This document shows, piece after piece, positions 23,835 to 35,569 of a DNA stretch of 64,000 nucleotides. The stretch's first letter is position 1, and the number at the start of each line of letters is the position of its first letter. The stretch spans positions 42,798,284 through 42,862,283 of the forward strand of contig JAVLUZ010000154.1 in NCBI GenBank assembly GCA_036768485.1, given 5' to 3'. The notes beneath the pieces were generated by a model. That model had not been told where the DNA came from, searched no databases, and saw only the letters and a program-made list of their open reading frames with translations. A program made the position numbers and the translations under genes. The stretch is from Mermis nigrescens (Eukaryota > Nematoda > Enoplea > Mermithida > Mermithidae).

Positions 23835-24098
23835 AAAACGACAAATGAAAATAGGGATGATCATGAATTTACCGAGGTAGTTCCCCCTACGCTGAAACAA
23901 GCAGAAAAGGTTCTAAAAGTGATTCGAGACTATTTTCATTGCCAGCAGGATTGTGAAGAAGTTTTGCAAATGCTGTCAGCAGCTCAAAATTGTCTAAATG
24001 AGAAATTTATAGGTTCATTGACGCAGGCTAAAATCACTGATTTGATGAAGAAATACTCTGTTGAACACTTATGTTTTCTTTTTGCCCTATTTAAGTAG
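23835..24098 (+). pseudogene. Tigger transposase C-terminal fragment
   Basis: A stop-free stretch encodes EFTEVVPPTLKQAEKVLKVI, then RDYFHCQQDCEEVLQMLSAA, and ends QAKITDLM...-stop. This pattern (PPTLKQAEEAL, an acidic helix and a QxKITDxF end) is the usual C-terminus of Tigger/jerky-type DDE transposases. The DDE domain and DNA-binding HTH are absent. Confidence 0.7.
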
Positions 24099-24445
24099 TG
24101 CGTTCTCACAAGTAAATGTCATTGCATCACACGTGCTCATAATGAGTTAAAGAAGTAGTTGTTCAAAAACCCCGTTATAATGAACGATCGTCTATAGTGG
24201 ACGATCGCTAGAGGTTCCCTGGCGTCCACTATAACGAGCGCCGACTGTACACTGAATTTTAATGATTTAGACTGATTTACTTTTAATTTGATTTTCTAAA
24301 CGATCTTATATGTGCATTACATGAATAGCGTATTCCTTCGTAATTGAACATTCCATTTCATGCACAAGTTTCATTGAATACATTATAAATATATAAATAG
24401 GTATAAATCGTACAAGCAGCTCAAAATTTGGGGTTGGGGTGGGAA

Positions 24446-24686
24446 TCACACGTGGGTGTGGGGGTATGCGCGCCCCAGAAGGCCGAATACCCCCCAGAAA
24501 CCAAATTACCCCCAATTCAGTTTTTGAAATTTTTTGTTTTTTCGCAATTTTGTGATGCCAATGGATAGTGCTCGATGAGAAACGTTGAAAAGTGGTGTTT
24601 TTTCGCCATACCACCATCTTTAAGACCATTTTTGACCTTTGAAAAATCTTGCACACCCCCAGAATTTTGGTGCTGCCCATGTATGG
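24446..24686 (-). mobile_element. MITE M, copy 3
   Basis: Ends CACACGTGGGTGTG and GCTGCCCATGTATGG with the family body (GTGATGCCAATGGATAGTGC). No TSD survives. Confidence 0.75.
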
Positions 24687-25289
24687 TCGGGGTAATTAGT
24701 TGGCGAACTTGGGGGTAGGAAGGATATAAATAACCTAAAATGGTACAAAAGCATCTAAAAATTGCCAAAAAAAAACGCAAATGTTAGCCGAAAATAGAAG
24801 ACTCAAAATTTTCTGATTTTCGAGGATGGAGGACGACCAATTTTGGATGAGAGACCCCCATCCCCCTTGCTATGCGTATATTTAAAGCGTCGAGCAAGAT
24901 CATTTTCGCGACTTGATGCACTTCCTAGCGCTCTTTCGACCACTATTCCAGTTGGCTAAATATTCTGACATATCGGGTAGCTCGTATTTTGGCATTTGCA
25001 AAGATTGCTGCATCTCCTGAACAAAATTACAAACGATTGAGATGAGATGAGAGCATAAATGAATGAAGCGAGTGACAATGAAAATTTTTGAAGGATACCA
25101 TAATTTTGCCTAAAAAACGACAAAAGAGGACATGTTTCGCAGCATATGAGAAAAGAGATTTTTTCTCGAAAAATTTGAATTTTATTATTTTAATAAATAG
25201 AGAATATTGAAAAATGCCGAAAAAGGTGGTTTTTACTAGCACTTCCAAATTATTTTCCGATATGTAAACGTACGTGCACGGTGTGAGAA

Positions 25290-25620
25290 TTCTGAGGTGG
25301 GGATGAATTAGGTTTACAAAGCGTCCTTTTCAGGACTCCAAAACGGCGGATACGCGTCAAAAACACCAGCTTTTAACATTTTTGACGATGCTTTTCCTTG
25401 CTAAACGATAGGAACATAAAAAAATTAACAAAATATAGTCAGAAAAAATACTCAGAAAATGGCAGAAAAACTCGAAAAAAATTGGCCTTATTGAGCTACA
25501 AAATCATTAAAGGTGTTCAAAGAGGGACATTTTCTATGATTTTTTAGGAAAATCGAAAATTCTGTAGGAAGTGAAAAATATTTTGCGGCGGAAGAGGGTG
25601 AAAATTTTTTGTTTGCAGGA
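25290..25620 (-). repeat. Repeat R, minus-strand copy
   Basis: Read on the minus strand it repeats the R order: GAATTTTCGATTTTCC near the right and 'AAAATGTTAAAAGCTGGTG' + TTTTTGACGCGTATCCGCC at left. Diverged. Confidence 0.35.
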
Positions 25621-25702
25621 GAAGGGTGAATGGAATTGAAGCCCGAACCTTCCACCACACACGGCTAGGGGTCTGGTGGACTACTAATCCCCCAAAAAAT
25701 GC

Positions 25703-25807
25703 TCAGAATTGAATTACCGGAGCTATTTTTGGCGATTTGGACCCATCGGACCCTTCACAACTTTGTTGCTGTCTATGTATGCCTCCCATCCCTGCAAGAT
25801 CAGGTAC
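25703..25807 (-). CDS. Tentative last exon of EMC7
   Basis: A minus-strand acceptor (TTTATATTCACAG) is followed in phase 0 by VPDLAGMGG, then a Ser/Gly/Lys-rich tail (SCEGSDGSKSPKIAP) and a stop. EMC7 proteins end with a (M/L)P(D/E)(I/V)SE(M/F) helix and a Ser/Gly/Lys-rich cytosolic tail, and exon 3 of EMC7 also ends in phase 0. However, about 14 residues expected between exon 3 and this segment were not found, and the similarity is short. It could be chance. Confidence 0.3.
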   Translation of the reverse strand, partial: VPDLAGMGGIHRQQQSCEGSDGSKSPKIAPVIQF

Positions 25808-26027
25808 CTGTGAATATAAACCAATGTATCTTACGCCCCTCTCACTAAATTCGAGACGATTAAGTATATCTCGAATATACTCATTCAAACGAGTGTGTTT
25901 TGATTAAAAAAATTTAAAAAACACTTATCAAAGAAAGGGGAACTCAGAAATATGTAAGGTGTGCAGCGAAATTTCATTAGATAACTGAACGAAGTTAACA
26001 GAATGTCGATTCCGAGTAGAGCAGCAC

Positions 26028-28247
26028 GCGGGTACCCGAGTACCCAGGTACCCAGGTCAATCCGGATAGAAAATAACTTTACTACCCGGGTACCCTAGTG
26101 TACCCGGGTACCCGAATCCCCAAATACAGAATGGAAAATTAGCACTGCACTTATGCAATATGTGTTAAGAATTGAACCTAGGAACATATTGCTTCTAAAG
26201 TTTGATTGAATCACAATATAAATGTGATTCGATATAATCAACCGCAAAATGTTATATAAGCGAGTCTGTTAATCTATCCTGTTGCCACAATATATCGCGC
26301 ATACGGTCTACGCAAATTCCATTATTCAGCTCTTTAGTTACATTATTTCATTTTTGCCGAATTCGTCTTATTCTCCATTGTAAACAAATTCAAACAAGAA
26401 ATTATCTCCTAGCGACGCTTTTTTTCTAATGCATTCACTTTTGTGACCATTATATAAATTTAAACTGCAACACTTATTCACATCGTGCGCGCAATTGTTT
26501 TAGTTCGACCTGGTTCAAAGCCTATCAATGTTCCAAATGCAGTCAGCTCCAGATAGACTTGTTTTTAAATAAATTTTCATTTCCTGTTGATTTCAAAATT
26601 GCTTTCGTCAAAGTGCTTTCCTGCTTCAAATGTTTTGATGACGCTATGAATATATAAAACCTGAATCATATAAATGATTACTATGAAATTTGTTTTTTTA
26701 GAAAATTCTTTTAAACCATTTGCTCAATCAATCAGTCACTAAGATTTATTTTTAATGGGTTTTTTATAAAATTCAAAGCTCCTGTCTGGACAAAGTCAGT
26801 TTCTTAAATCATTTATTTATCAGCAATGTTGAGCGATCTATTATGTATATAATATATATTATACAGGGTGCTTCAAAAAACGAAACCCATATCCGACCTT
26901 GTAACTTTCCAACGGCTCGCTCAATTTTAATGCAAATTGCATTAAACGATAGGCAAAAACCTTCGTAAGAAACTTGCGAAGTTTCGTATCCTTAGCTTGC
27001 TCTGTTATTGTACAACGCGCAAGTGTGTAAAAGTCGTTTTTCAATATATACAATGTGTGTTAAGAAATAAATCACGTGTTTGCAACGTTGTAGCTTTTTA
27101 TCGAGTTATTTCAGAATACGGTCTGCTTTATTCAAAAGCCTGTTTGTCTAGCTGTTAGCCTGTGAATTTTCGTACTAATTCGCTACTTGGTTCGAGAGCT
27201 ATTGAGCTTTTGTCAAAGGTCATTCCTTAGGTCGTGCACAAGCGCAAGCAACTCGCTGGTTATTTTGTCATTGCTGGCTGAACGTCCGAGGGAGTGACCT
27301 TAGACAAAAGCTCAATAGCTCTTGAACCAACAAGCAAAATAACACGAAAATTTAGAGGCAATCAGCTATATAGATGAACTTTTGATTAAAGCAGACCGCA
27401 TCCTAAAATTTTAACTCAATCTTAAGCAACAATGTCGCAAACACAAGATTCATTTCTTACGACACATTGTATTTAATGAAAAAAACGACTTTTACTCAAA
27501 TGCGCGTTGTACAAGAACAAATATAGCTGCGAATACGAAACTTTGCAACATCTCTACGAAGGTTTTTATCTATTGATTAAAGCAAATTGCATTCAAATTG
27601 AGCGAACCGTTTTGAAGTTACAAGGTCTGATATGGGTTTCGTTTTTTAAACACCCTGTATATTATAATTATTTTTCACGTGCGTATTTATATGCTGCAAG
27701 AAGATGTAACAGGCCGCCATTGACAGCGACTCAGATGATAAGAAATATGAAACTTTCTTTTGCCCAATATGCATATCATGTAAGATGATGAAACAAATAT
27801 ATCTTCATTGATGAAAAAATCGTTTACTGATTGCTACGGATTATCACTGAAATTGAAGCACCTTCATTCGTTTCAGGCTTTTGATTAGATTAATACAGAA
27901 AAATGACAAAAAGGCAATTTACTGCATATAGTATACCATATCTCTAGATTAATTCACAATTTTTCGCTTTGAATTATGAAAATGACTTAAATTTCATTAA
28001 ATGCGTACGGATTCTTCAGATTAAAGCCTCGATTCTATTTAATGTTGCATTAATTTTTCAATAATTCTACTGCTTAGATATCACTTTGCCCTGAATCTCA
28101 CTGTCAACCGTAAATAAACGATGTTCACTGCATTCTCATCTACGGTCCTACCCGGGTATACCCGAGTATAGCCGGGTACCCAAATTACCCGGTTACCCGG
28201 ATAATGAAATAGCCCGGTCCGGGTAGTAAAGTTTGCAAAGTGTGCAG
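26028..28247 (+). mobile_element. Element V with GGGTACCC arrays (approximate ends)
   Basis: The left end CAGCACGCGGGTACCCGAG and the right region with CCCGGGTATACCCG repeats mirror each other, including CTTTACTACCCGGG at left and its complement CCCGGGTAGTAAAG-like at right. The GC-rich barcode is GGGTACCC. The right boundary is blurred by the Q insertion and no TSD was recognised. A mariner-like foldback is nested inside. Confidence 0.5.
26864..27657 (+). mobile_element. Long-TIR (mariner-like) foldback in V
   Basis: Ends CAGGGTGCTTCAAAAAACG and its complement (CGTTTTTTAAACACCCTG), with TA at each side. The inverted arms run for about 190 bp ('AAACCCATATCCGACCTTGT'). A further inner pair, AGCTATTGAGCTTTTGTC near 27203 and its complement near 27310, brings the arms almost to the centre. 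It has no coding frame. Confidence 0.75.
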
Positions 28248-31200
28248 CAGGGAACGACCGAAGCTTCGGCTTCGGCCGAAGCTTCGGCCGAAGCTGGGGT
28301 GTTTTCTTGCTTCGGCCGAAGGTCGAAGCAAGAAGGAAAAAAGGCCGAAGGCCGAAGCTTTTTTCAAGGCAGTTTTTTATTCGCATTAAAATTTAGACAA
28401 TGTGCAATATAACTAACCACAGACGACGCTATTTAGCTCAATTCATCTTCTAGTCCCTTAAAGTTTTGTTAAAAATATGCTCACAACAGTAACTTTAACT
28501 ATATAAACAGCAAGCAACCATGTAATAAGAACAAAAGCTGACTCATCTAAGCATTGTATCCGCTCCGCATCTGTTTCCATTTTTAGAAAAGTTCGACTAT
28601 AAATGAATCACTAGCGATCGCTAAAATGACGAGACACTTAAGAGAAAAGCCACACCTTTATTATTACATGTCTCACAAACGAAGGCATGCCTTTGTTTAC
28701 TCGAAATTCCAACGCCATCTTTGTACTTATTGTATGTCGTGTGTCTACTGTGTACCAGTGATTTTTTAACAATTTTCGTTTGTACATGTACAAAGATGAT
28801 CCCTAAAAGTCTTTGTACATTTTGTACATATAACTTTTTGTGTACTATATTATAGTACAGTAGCGATTTTAGTGTGGTAAAACACGGTTTTTGATCTTTG
28901 GTAGTGTATTTTAGCTAATGTCTGGGTTTCTGACGCCAAAAATTAATAAAAATGGTTTCAAAACGGCTCAAAGCGCCCAAAAATTTGACATTTTTCCATT
29001 TTAAATGCAAATTCTGCTATTTTAAAGATATATAGGACAAAAAAACACTCATTTCGGCGCGAAGCGCCGAAAATTGTTTGGGAATGATACATCTTTTTAT
29101 AGTTTTTGTCTTCCCAAAAATCTTTGTACATTTTGTACACACAAATTTTCACAAATTTTTGGGTAGGTACTGGAATATGGTACAGTAGCAATTTTAGTGT
29201 AGTTAAAACGGAGTTGTTCGCCTTTTGGTAGTGTATTTTAGCTAATTTCTGGGTCTCTAAGGGCAAAAGTCATTGAGGATCGGCTTAAAAGGCGCGAAGC
29301 GCCGAAAAATTTGGCATGTTTCCTTTTGAAATGTAATTTCTGTCATTATAAAGATATGTAGAACACACAATTACTCATTTCGGCGGGTAGCGCCGAAAAT
29401 TTTTGCGAATTTCAGACCTTTCTTGCAATTCTCGTCCTAATCTCTATTTGCTTTTATGTCTACCTTACTTCTACAAATTTAAGTATTAGCATGAAAATTA
29501 GGAATCAATTAATTGTTTTCATAATTCTCAACAATTCCAGGCTTTATTCCTAATAATACATTATATTTTTATATATTCAGGATAGTAAATCTGGTGATGA
29601 TCAATACGTGCTAGCTGCTGATATAGAAGAAATGTATAATAATAAAATCAGTGCTACTGAAGAGAATTAATTGTGCTTTTGAATAAAATTTTTGCAATGA
29701 ATGCATAGGCGTAGCCAGGGGGCATTGGGGGCACATGCCCCCCCGAAATTTTTCTAAAATTTTGTTAATTTTTCTAGTGTAATAAGTGTGTCCAGAAAAT
29801 TGAGTTCTAAAAGGCAAAAACGTCAAAATTTTCAGGCGCTATGCGCCGAGTCATTATTATATTTATTGTCATATAGATCCAATGAGTTAAAGAGATTTAA
29901 TTAGCTAGAATAATCCAGCAATTCACATCGCTTTAAAGATTTGATGCTCTATTTTTTCGTTGAATGAAACTGCGCATACTTGTTGAGCATATAGTAAAAG
30001 TGCGAAAATGATTGCATACCAGTTTGTCTATTCTTTTCTTTTTTTAAGTCTTTCTTTAGAAGGATACATAATCCTATTATAAATAATATGGAATAACCAA
30101 ATTTTCTTATGTTTTTGCGCATTTCTTGTTCTCTGAACTACAATAAGAAGGCCACAAATGGGCCTGAAAACGGTAAGAACAAAATTTTCATTGATCCATC
30201 TTTCTATATCTTATTGGCAGCCACCCGTTGCTGCGCTATATACTTAGCAGAGGTCGAAAAACGCATTTCAGCTCAAAAATCTTTTACAATGTAGGAATGT
30301 TTTTAGGCTTAATTCAGAAGCGACATTTGGCTAATTTTGCGACGTTTGTATTTACCATTAATGTATTTTTTAACAATATTTTCCGGGGTCCTGCCCTTGA
30401 TCCCGCTGGGGGCGCTTGGGCGCTCCACCACAGACCCTCCAGTCGTCAAATCTCGTAGAACATGTGCAACGAGATTTTCGGGAAGACAAAAAGGTAAAAG
30501 GTATAGGAATTTCTAAAACTTTTCCGGCGCTTCGCTCCGGAATTCGTTTGTCTATTCTGTATAATTTAAGCGGTATAAATGGAGTTCAAAGAGCAAAAAC
30601 GTGAAAATTTTCCGGCGCATAGCACCCCTGGTTATTGTTCTTTTTTTTTGCAAAGCTCCAGCATTGCGTTTAAAAGCCTAGATCAGGCAAAATATCTACT
30701 TACTAAGCTAGTAACTCGCAGTTTAGAAGCTTAGAGTGTCAATATTGTTTTGTACAAATTTGATAATTTTAGTATTTACAGAGCTGCAAAATGTTAAAAG
30801 CGGTAAAAAAATTAGTAAATTCCTTGGTGCTTTGCGTTACTTATGATTTCCGAACAGTTTTTAATAAAAAGGCCGTAAATTCTACATGAAAACGGTAAAG
30901 ATTTTAAAAGTTTTTGGCGCTTCGCGCCGCTTCACACTTTTGTTTTTTGATCATCAGAAACCCATAAATTAGCTAGGATACACTATTAAAGGTCGAAAAA
31001 CTCAGTTTTACTATAGGTACATAACGGAACTGGCATTCAATGCAAAAGTAGTCTAAAAATTTTTTTGTGTATGCCCCCGAACCAAAATCCTGGCTACGCC
31101 TCTGAATGAATGACACTGTTTTGTTACTTCATATTTACTCCTGAAACATAATCAAGCTTAACTGTCATAGTTATGGCTCAATTCGCAATTCATTCTTCGC

Positions 31201-31331
31201 ACTAGTCAGAATTAGACTAGAGAATTTATAGATTCGGCCTTCGGCCGAAGCTTCGGCCGAAGCCGAAGCAAGAGCTGGCCGAAGCTTCGGCTTCGGCCGA
31301 AGCAAAAATTTGGAGCTTCGGTCGTTCACTG
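28248..31331 (+). mobile_element. hAT-like element Q with TTCGGCCGAAGC arrays
   Basis: It starts CAGGGAACGACCGAAGC and ends GCTTCGGTCGTTCACTG, with exact 8-bp GTGTGCAG duplications. Both subterminal regions are built from CTTCGGCCGAAG (28258-28360 and 31233-31310). The TIR head is the same as X apart from the barcode bases. Inside are a TACAAAG array (28780-29140), GGCGCGAAGCGCC motifs and the nested Z1. Confidence 0.85.
29704..31104 (+). mobile_element. hAT-like element Z, copy 1, inserted in Q
   Basis: 1,401 bp, ends CATAGGCGTAGCCAGG and, reversed, CAGAGGCGTAGCCAGG, with exact 8-bp AATGAATG duplications. A C-rich subterminal run (GCACATGCCCCCCC; GTATGCCCCCGAACC) marks both ends. It has no transposase. 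The internal 'TTAGCTAGGATACACTATTA' + AAGGTCGAAAAAC block is shared with X and Q. Confidence 0.9.
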
Positions 31332-31465
31332 GTGTGCAGTACTAATTCCGACTGGCATTCGTTTTTCACTAAAGCCTGACTACATGTACATATATATTTG
31401 TACATGAAGCCAAGAAGATTATACATTGTAGAAAATAAAATGAATGCACCGGAATCATATGCGTG

Positions 31466-31548
31466 ATAGTGATAATAATATGATAATAATAATAATAATA
31501 ATAAATAATAATAATAATAATAATCATAATAATAATAATTAATCATAT
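31466..31548 (+). repeat. (AAT)n microsatellite
   Basis: Tandem AATAATAAT with a few GAT and CAT interruptions. Confidence 0.95.
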
Positions 31549-31597
31549 AAATACGTGATAATCATTTGCACATTTTTTCGCATATTTTTGAATGAAT

Positions 31598-31829
31598 AAT
31601 ACATGTAACGGCTCCAAATTTCGGGTAGGGGGTTCAGTCATTTTTTGGGGAAAGGGCTTAAATGATCTCCGATTTTTCGCCAAAAACGGCCAAGAAACAC
31701 GTATACACGGTTAACAAATTCAATTTTTTTAAATCGGGTGGGGGGTCAAAAATTTTCCGGCTTAGGGGATGGGGACGGCCAACCTTGGGTGGGGGATCCC
31801 CCCATCCCCACTGTTACATGCATGGAATG
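31598..31829 (-). mobile_element. MITE S, copy 1
   Basis: Ends ATACATGTAACGGCTCC and, reversed, ATGCATGTAACAGTGGGG. The body has 'GATCTCCGATTTTTCGCC' and 'GGTCAAAAATTTTCCGG'. Flanks carry related GAATGAA words. A truncated second S (31838-31920) follows. Confidence 0.6.
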
Positions 31830-31939
31830 AAACATACATGTAAGAGGGGTTTGGATAGATCCCCCCATCCAAAGTCGGAAGTCCCCCATCCATGCCTGCG
31901 AGTGGGGGATTGGGAGGGTCATGCGACCCCCGGTCATGC

Positions 31940-32405
31940 GACCCCCAGAAGGCCGAACACTCCCCAGAAACCAAAATACCCCCCCCCCAAAAAATTCAAT
32001 TTTTGAAAACTTTTTTTACAATTTTTTGATGCCAATAATAGTGCTTCATGGGAAACGTTTAAAAATGGTGTTTTTTCGCCATACCACCATACGTGGGGAG
32101 CAAGAAAATTCTTAGGGTGCAAGATTTTTCAAAGGTCAGAAAACGGCCTTAAAAGTGGTGGTAGGGCGAAAAAACACCATTTTTCGACGTTTCTCATTGA
32201 GCACTATCTATTGGCATCAAAAAATTGCGGAAAAACGAAAAAAATTTAAAAAACTAAATTCTGGGGGGTATTTTGGTTTCTCGGGGGGGGTTCATACCCC
32301 CGCAAGCTCCCCCTACGCCCAAGTGTGCATACCACCATTTTAAGACCATTTTTTGACCTTTAAAAAATCTTGCACCCCCACAGAATTTAGATGCTGCCCA
32401 CGTAT
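31940..32405 (-). mobile_element. MITE M copy 6, split by M copy 5
   Basis: The left part (AGAAGGCCGAACACTCC ... GTGTTTTTTCGCC) and the right part (CACCATTTTAAGACC ... GCTGCCCACGTAT) join into one M element once the inner M is removed. The left terminus is eroded against an S fragment. Confidence 0.6.
32087..32328 (+). mobile_element. MITE M, copy 5 (inserted in M)
   Basis: Ends CCATACGTGGGGAGC and GCCCAAGTGTGC with exact 6-bp ATACCA duplications on both sides. Family body intact. Confidence 0.8.
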
Positions 32406-32542
32406 CCCCCATCACCCAAAGTCAGGAAATTTCTGACCCCCTATTTTTGAAAAAAAGTTGTATTTTCTGGCAATTTTCAAGTTTTTTTTCCGTATTTTTG
32501 GCCAAAATTGAATTTTATTCACCCCCTAAAAAAGGCCGGGGA

Positions 32543-32804
32543 CCATGGGTGGGCAGCACCGAAATTTTAGGGAAGAGGCGGCGGAAGATTTTATAACGGT
32601 CAAAAATGGTCTTAAAAATGGTGGTTTGGCGAAAAAAGCCATTTTTTAACGTTTCTCAACGAGCACTATCCATTGGCATCAAAAAATCGCGAAAATAACA
32701 AAAAAATTTAAAAATTGAATTCTAGGGGGTATTTCAGTTTGGGGGCTATTCGGCCTTTTGGGGAGAGTGCATATCCCAAACCCCTTCCCCTACGCCCAGG
32801 TGTG
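32543..32804 (+). mobile_element. MITE M, copy 7
   Basis: Starts CCATGGGTGGGCAGCACC and ends GCCCAGGTGTG. Body has 'AACGAGCACTATCCATTGGC'. The TSD is not recognisable. Confidence 0.75.
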
Positions 32805-33039
32805 TCGAGACCTCCAAATTTGGAGCCGTTACAGGTATGGAATAAGTCATTTATGTACCAGGAGGATCATTCTCTGACCAAAGAGCGTTGAATGACCAAG
32901 TTAGCCTATAATTGATTTAGAAGATCCGTTGGCAGTAACAATGAAACAATTGAACCTCAGCAGCAAATTTACAAACAGGTATCCTGGCCCGTGTTCAAAG
33001 GGAAGCGAAGGGGAGGGCAGGCAGGGCATCCCCGGGAAT

Positions 33040-33232
33040 GCAAAGCTTAGGTTGGCCAGGGAGGGGTAGTAACGTGATTTCGGGGTCAGAAGGAGTAAAA
33101 TTCAGGATTTTTACTACAGCAAATTGCGTTTTTGGCTATTTTTACACTAAAATCGTCTTAATATACAGTATTTTTGACTCAAACTGTTCGAGAGATACCA
33201 AACTTTTGAACTCTTCAGCGGGAGGTTAATGC
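33040..33232 (-). repeat. P-type MITE fragment, cut by Y1
   Basis: On the minus strand it carries the P order in reverse: CTTCAGCGGGAGG at the right and GGTTGGCCAGGGAGGGGTAG at the left. It stops exactly at the Y1 target site. Confidence 0.5.
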
Positions 33233-33782
33233 TAGAAATCGGACGAGGGTCTTTTATTCCCTCGGCCGAGGCCGAGGAACTTTGAAATCCTCGCCTCGGC
33301 CGAGGCCGAGGGCCCGAAGATTTGTTATACTTATAATATGCGTATATGAGTACAAATAATATAGGACTTCTATGCTCCATGTGATTTGGGTACAGTAGCA
33401 ATAGGATTGATTAGTATAATATAGTTCAAAGCTCACAAGCTATTATTCAAACTTTATTCAAAGGTACATAGGTACGCAAATGACAGGCACAGTAGTGACA
33501 AATTTCTAATCGACTTCATAATGCAGAATCCGTCTTGTTTTTGTCTGAGATAAATTCTATATAAATATGCTCATACTTTCGGCTGCTCCACTGAGCAAGA
33601 GAAGCAAAATGCAATGTGCATAATACACTATGCAGCTCACAAAAAAGGAACGAAAACGCGATCGCGAAAAACGTTTGAATTTTCTACCCATGCCCACTTT
33701 GGCTTATGCATTAAGTAGGTTTTGCACGCATGGACACGGAAAACGCCCACATAATGTACCTACTTTATTCGGTGATGTCTCA

Positions 33783-33895
33783 ACAGCCCCATTAGTCCCA
33801 ACAGCTATACCGTCCCAACAGCCCCACCTTCCCAACAGCCCCATCGTCCCAACAGCCTCACCAGTAATCCCAGCAGCCCCACCATTACAGCAATC
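33783..33895 (+). repeat. CCCAACAGCCCCAC minisatellite arm in Y1
   Basis: Short array of (G/T)CCCAACAGCCCCA units. It is the reverse complement of the larger array at 34568-34852. The one frame across it reads a Pro/Thr/Ala-rich repeat. Confidence 0.7.
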
Positions 33896-34567
33896 GCTAT
33901 TATACGAGAAATGCGTTTGACGAATGCACTTTTGAAACATGGAACTTATACAGGCTCCGTTTGATCAAGATATTTTTTTGAATATTTTACGACTTCGTAT
34001 ATTTCATCAAGACCATACACGAGCGTGCAGGTTTACATTTTCAGAATAACTCTACCTGAGAAACTGGTAAACCCGCCAGAATTGAAGCTTCAGCATTTTT
34101 GCGCAATCCGTGATTTTGCCTCATTCGAGTCATCTTGCAAGATTAGATTCCTGCTCATGATGGCCTAGTCTAGACTGCCAGAAAAAAATGAAAAATGTTC
34201 TAGTGAAAAAAGGAAAGATAAGTGTTAAAATTAAATGAAAATAAAAACTTTCACGCTAATCTGCTCCAAAATAGGCCAGAAAATGTGGATTAGCGTAGTT
34301 TTTACGCTATTTTAACATTCATACTAGTTATGAGGTCATTTTTGGCTCAAAACTCCTTCTCCAGACCGATCGTGCTGTGCATCTATGATTATAACAGTGG
34401 GGCAGTTGAAACCAACATTGGCAGCGAACAAATTCTGTGTGTCTGGTGGGGTGAAGTAACCGAGAAATGTGCTAAAAATAGAATTCTGGGGTTCTACCAT
34501 AATTTGGGGGATTTCTGAATTTCGGGTTGGGGGCTTAACTCTAAACATCCCCTCCCCCACGCTTATG

Positions 34568-34852
34568 TGTAGTTGGGACATTGCGACTGTTGGAACGGTA
34601 GGACTGTTGGAACGGTAGGACTGCTGGAACGGTAGGACTGCTGGTACGGTAGGACTGCTGGAACGGTGGAACTACTGGGACTGGTGGGGCTCTTGGGACT
34701 GGTGGGGCCGTTGGGATTATTGGTGGGGCTGTTGGGACGGTGGGGCTGTTGGGACGGGTGGGGCTGTTAGGATTTTTGGTGTGGCTGTTGGGACGGTGGG
34801 GCTGTTGGGACTGGTGGAGCTGTTGGGACTGGTGGGGCTGTTGAGACACAAT
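34568..34852 (-). repeat. Minisatellite, 9/18-bp unit, in Y1
   Basis: About 285 bases of GTTGGGACGGTGGGGCT/GCTGGAACGGTAGGACT units. One minus-strand frame encodes (S/T)PTVPTAPPV-like repeats, but nothing suggests a real protein. Confidence 0.85.
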
Positions 34853-35569
34853 CCTTTAATCAGCATACGCGTCTTTTCTCTGCCGTCTATAGGCTCGCAC
34901 ATACATTCCCATAAGGGGGGTGTTACCCCCACCTCAGGGTCCGAGACTTGAATCACTGTCGGACGATTTCGAGCTATCAAACATTTTCTGCACGATTTTT
35001 AGGTATAAAAGCTGAGAAGATACTAAAATTTTTTCGGCGCTTCGCGCCGACTAATACATTTCTGTTTTGTTTATCCATAAAATACATAAAATGAACTTAA
35101 AATGATCTGAAAAGTCGAAATTTTATATGAATTCTCATATTTTTTACTTACAAGAGTGGCAAAACTAGTCGGAATGGTATAAAAAGTAATTAAAATGCAG
35201 TTTGTTCACATTAAAACATGCTATATAGGACGTTTAAGCTATTTTTCATATTTGACTTGCAAAAAATATTAGACTCTAAATTTAGTGGTCCTAAATTTTG
35301 GGATTTCACCCCCCTGAACGTTTGACCTTGGGAAACTATGGGCTCGCATATTACACATTGACTTGGTATAACATTTGAGGCAATGGGCCTTTTGTAGCAC
35401 ATGCGTTTTTTTGCTGTATATTTGTGCTACTATTTCGGTATCACTCAAAAAATACGAAATTAAAAAACCCTCGGTCCCTCGGCCATTTTTCACCTGACCC
35501 TCGGCCGAGGGGTCTGAAAAAAGACCGAGGATTACCGAGACCGAGGCCTCGTCCGATCCCTACTTAATG

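Larger units (their letters stand above)
20604..24247 (+). mobile_element. pogo/Tigger-like element, internally deleted, split by X3
   Basis: The right end reads 'GTCCACTATAACGAGCGCCG' ACTG and the left end CACGGCGCTCGTTATAGTG, with TA on each side. These are Tigger-type TIRs with repeated 'GTTATAGTGGAC' subterminal units at 20620-20830. A transposase C-terminal remnant lies at 23835-24098. Subtracting X3 leaves about 0.9 kb, too short for a full transposase. Confidence 0.75.
33233..35562 (+). mobile_element. hAT-like element Y, copy 1, with CCTCGGCCGAGG arrays
   Basis: Starts TAGAAATCGGACGAGGG and ends CCTCGTCCGATCCCTA. Flanks GTTAATGC/CTTAATGC are an 8-bp TSD with one mismatch. The subterminal barcode is CTCGGCCGAGG (33261-33310 and 35470-35550). 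The interior holds a GTTGGGACGGTGGGGCT minisatellite and its inverted partner, a GTTACCCCCACCTCAGGG block as in X, and CGGCGCTTCGCGCCG at 35036. Confidence 0.8.

Noticed and set aside
26030..28220. Possible CRISPR-like array in the GGGTACCC repeats
   Set aside because: The repeats are short, irregular, without unique spacers, and lie at transposon ends in a eukaryotic genome.
28560..28640. Minus-strand frame with METDAERIQ as missing EMC7 exon 4
   Set aside because: No match to the conserved EMEQ region and no proper phase; it lies inside transposon Q.
31746..32006. Several overlapping Pro/Gly-rich frames on both strands
   Set aside because: They arise from C/G-rich S and M repeat sequence. 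No domain, no codon bias.
33630..33920. 96-residue Pro-rich frame starting MQLTKKERKRDREKR
   Set aside because: It is made largely of the minisatellite inside transposon Y1, has no conserved domain and is not shared by Y2.
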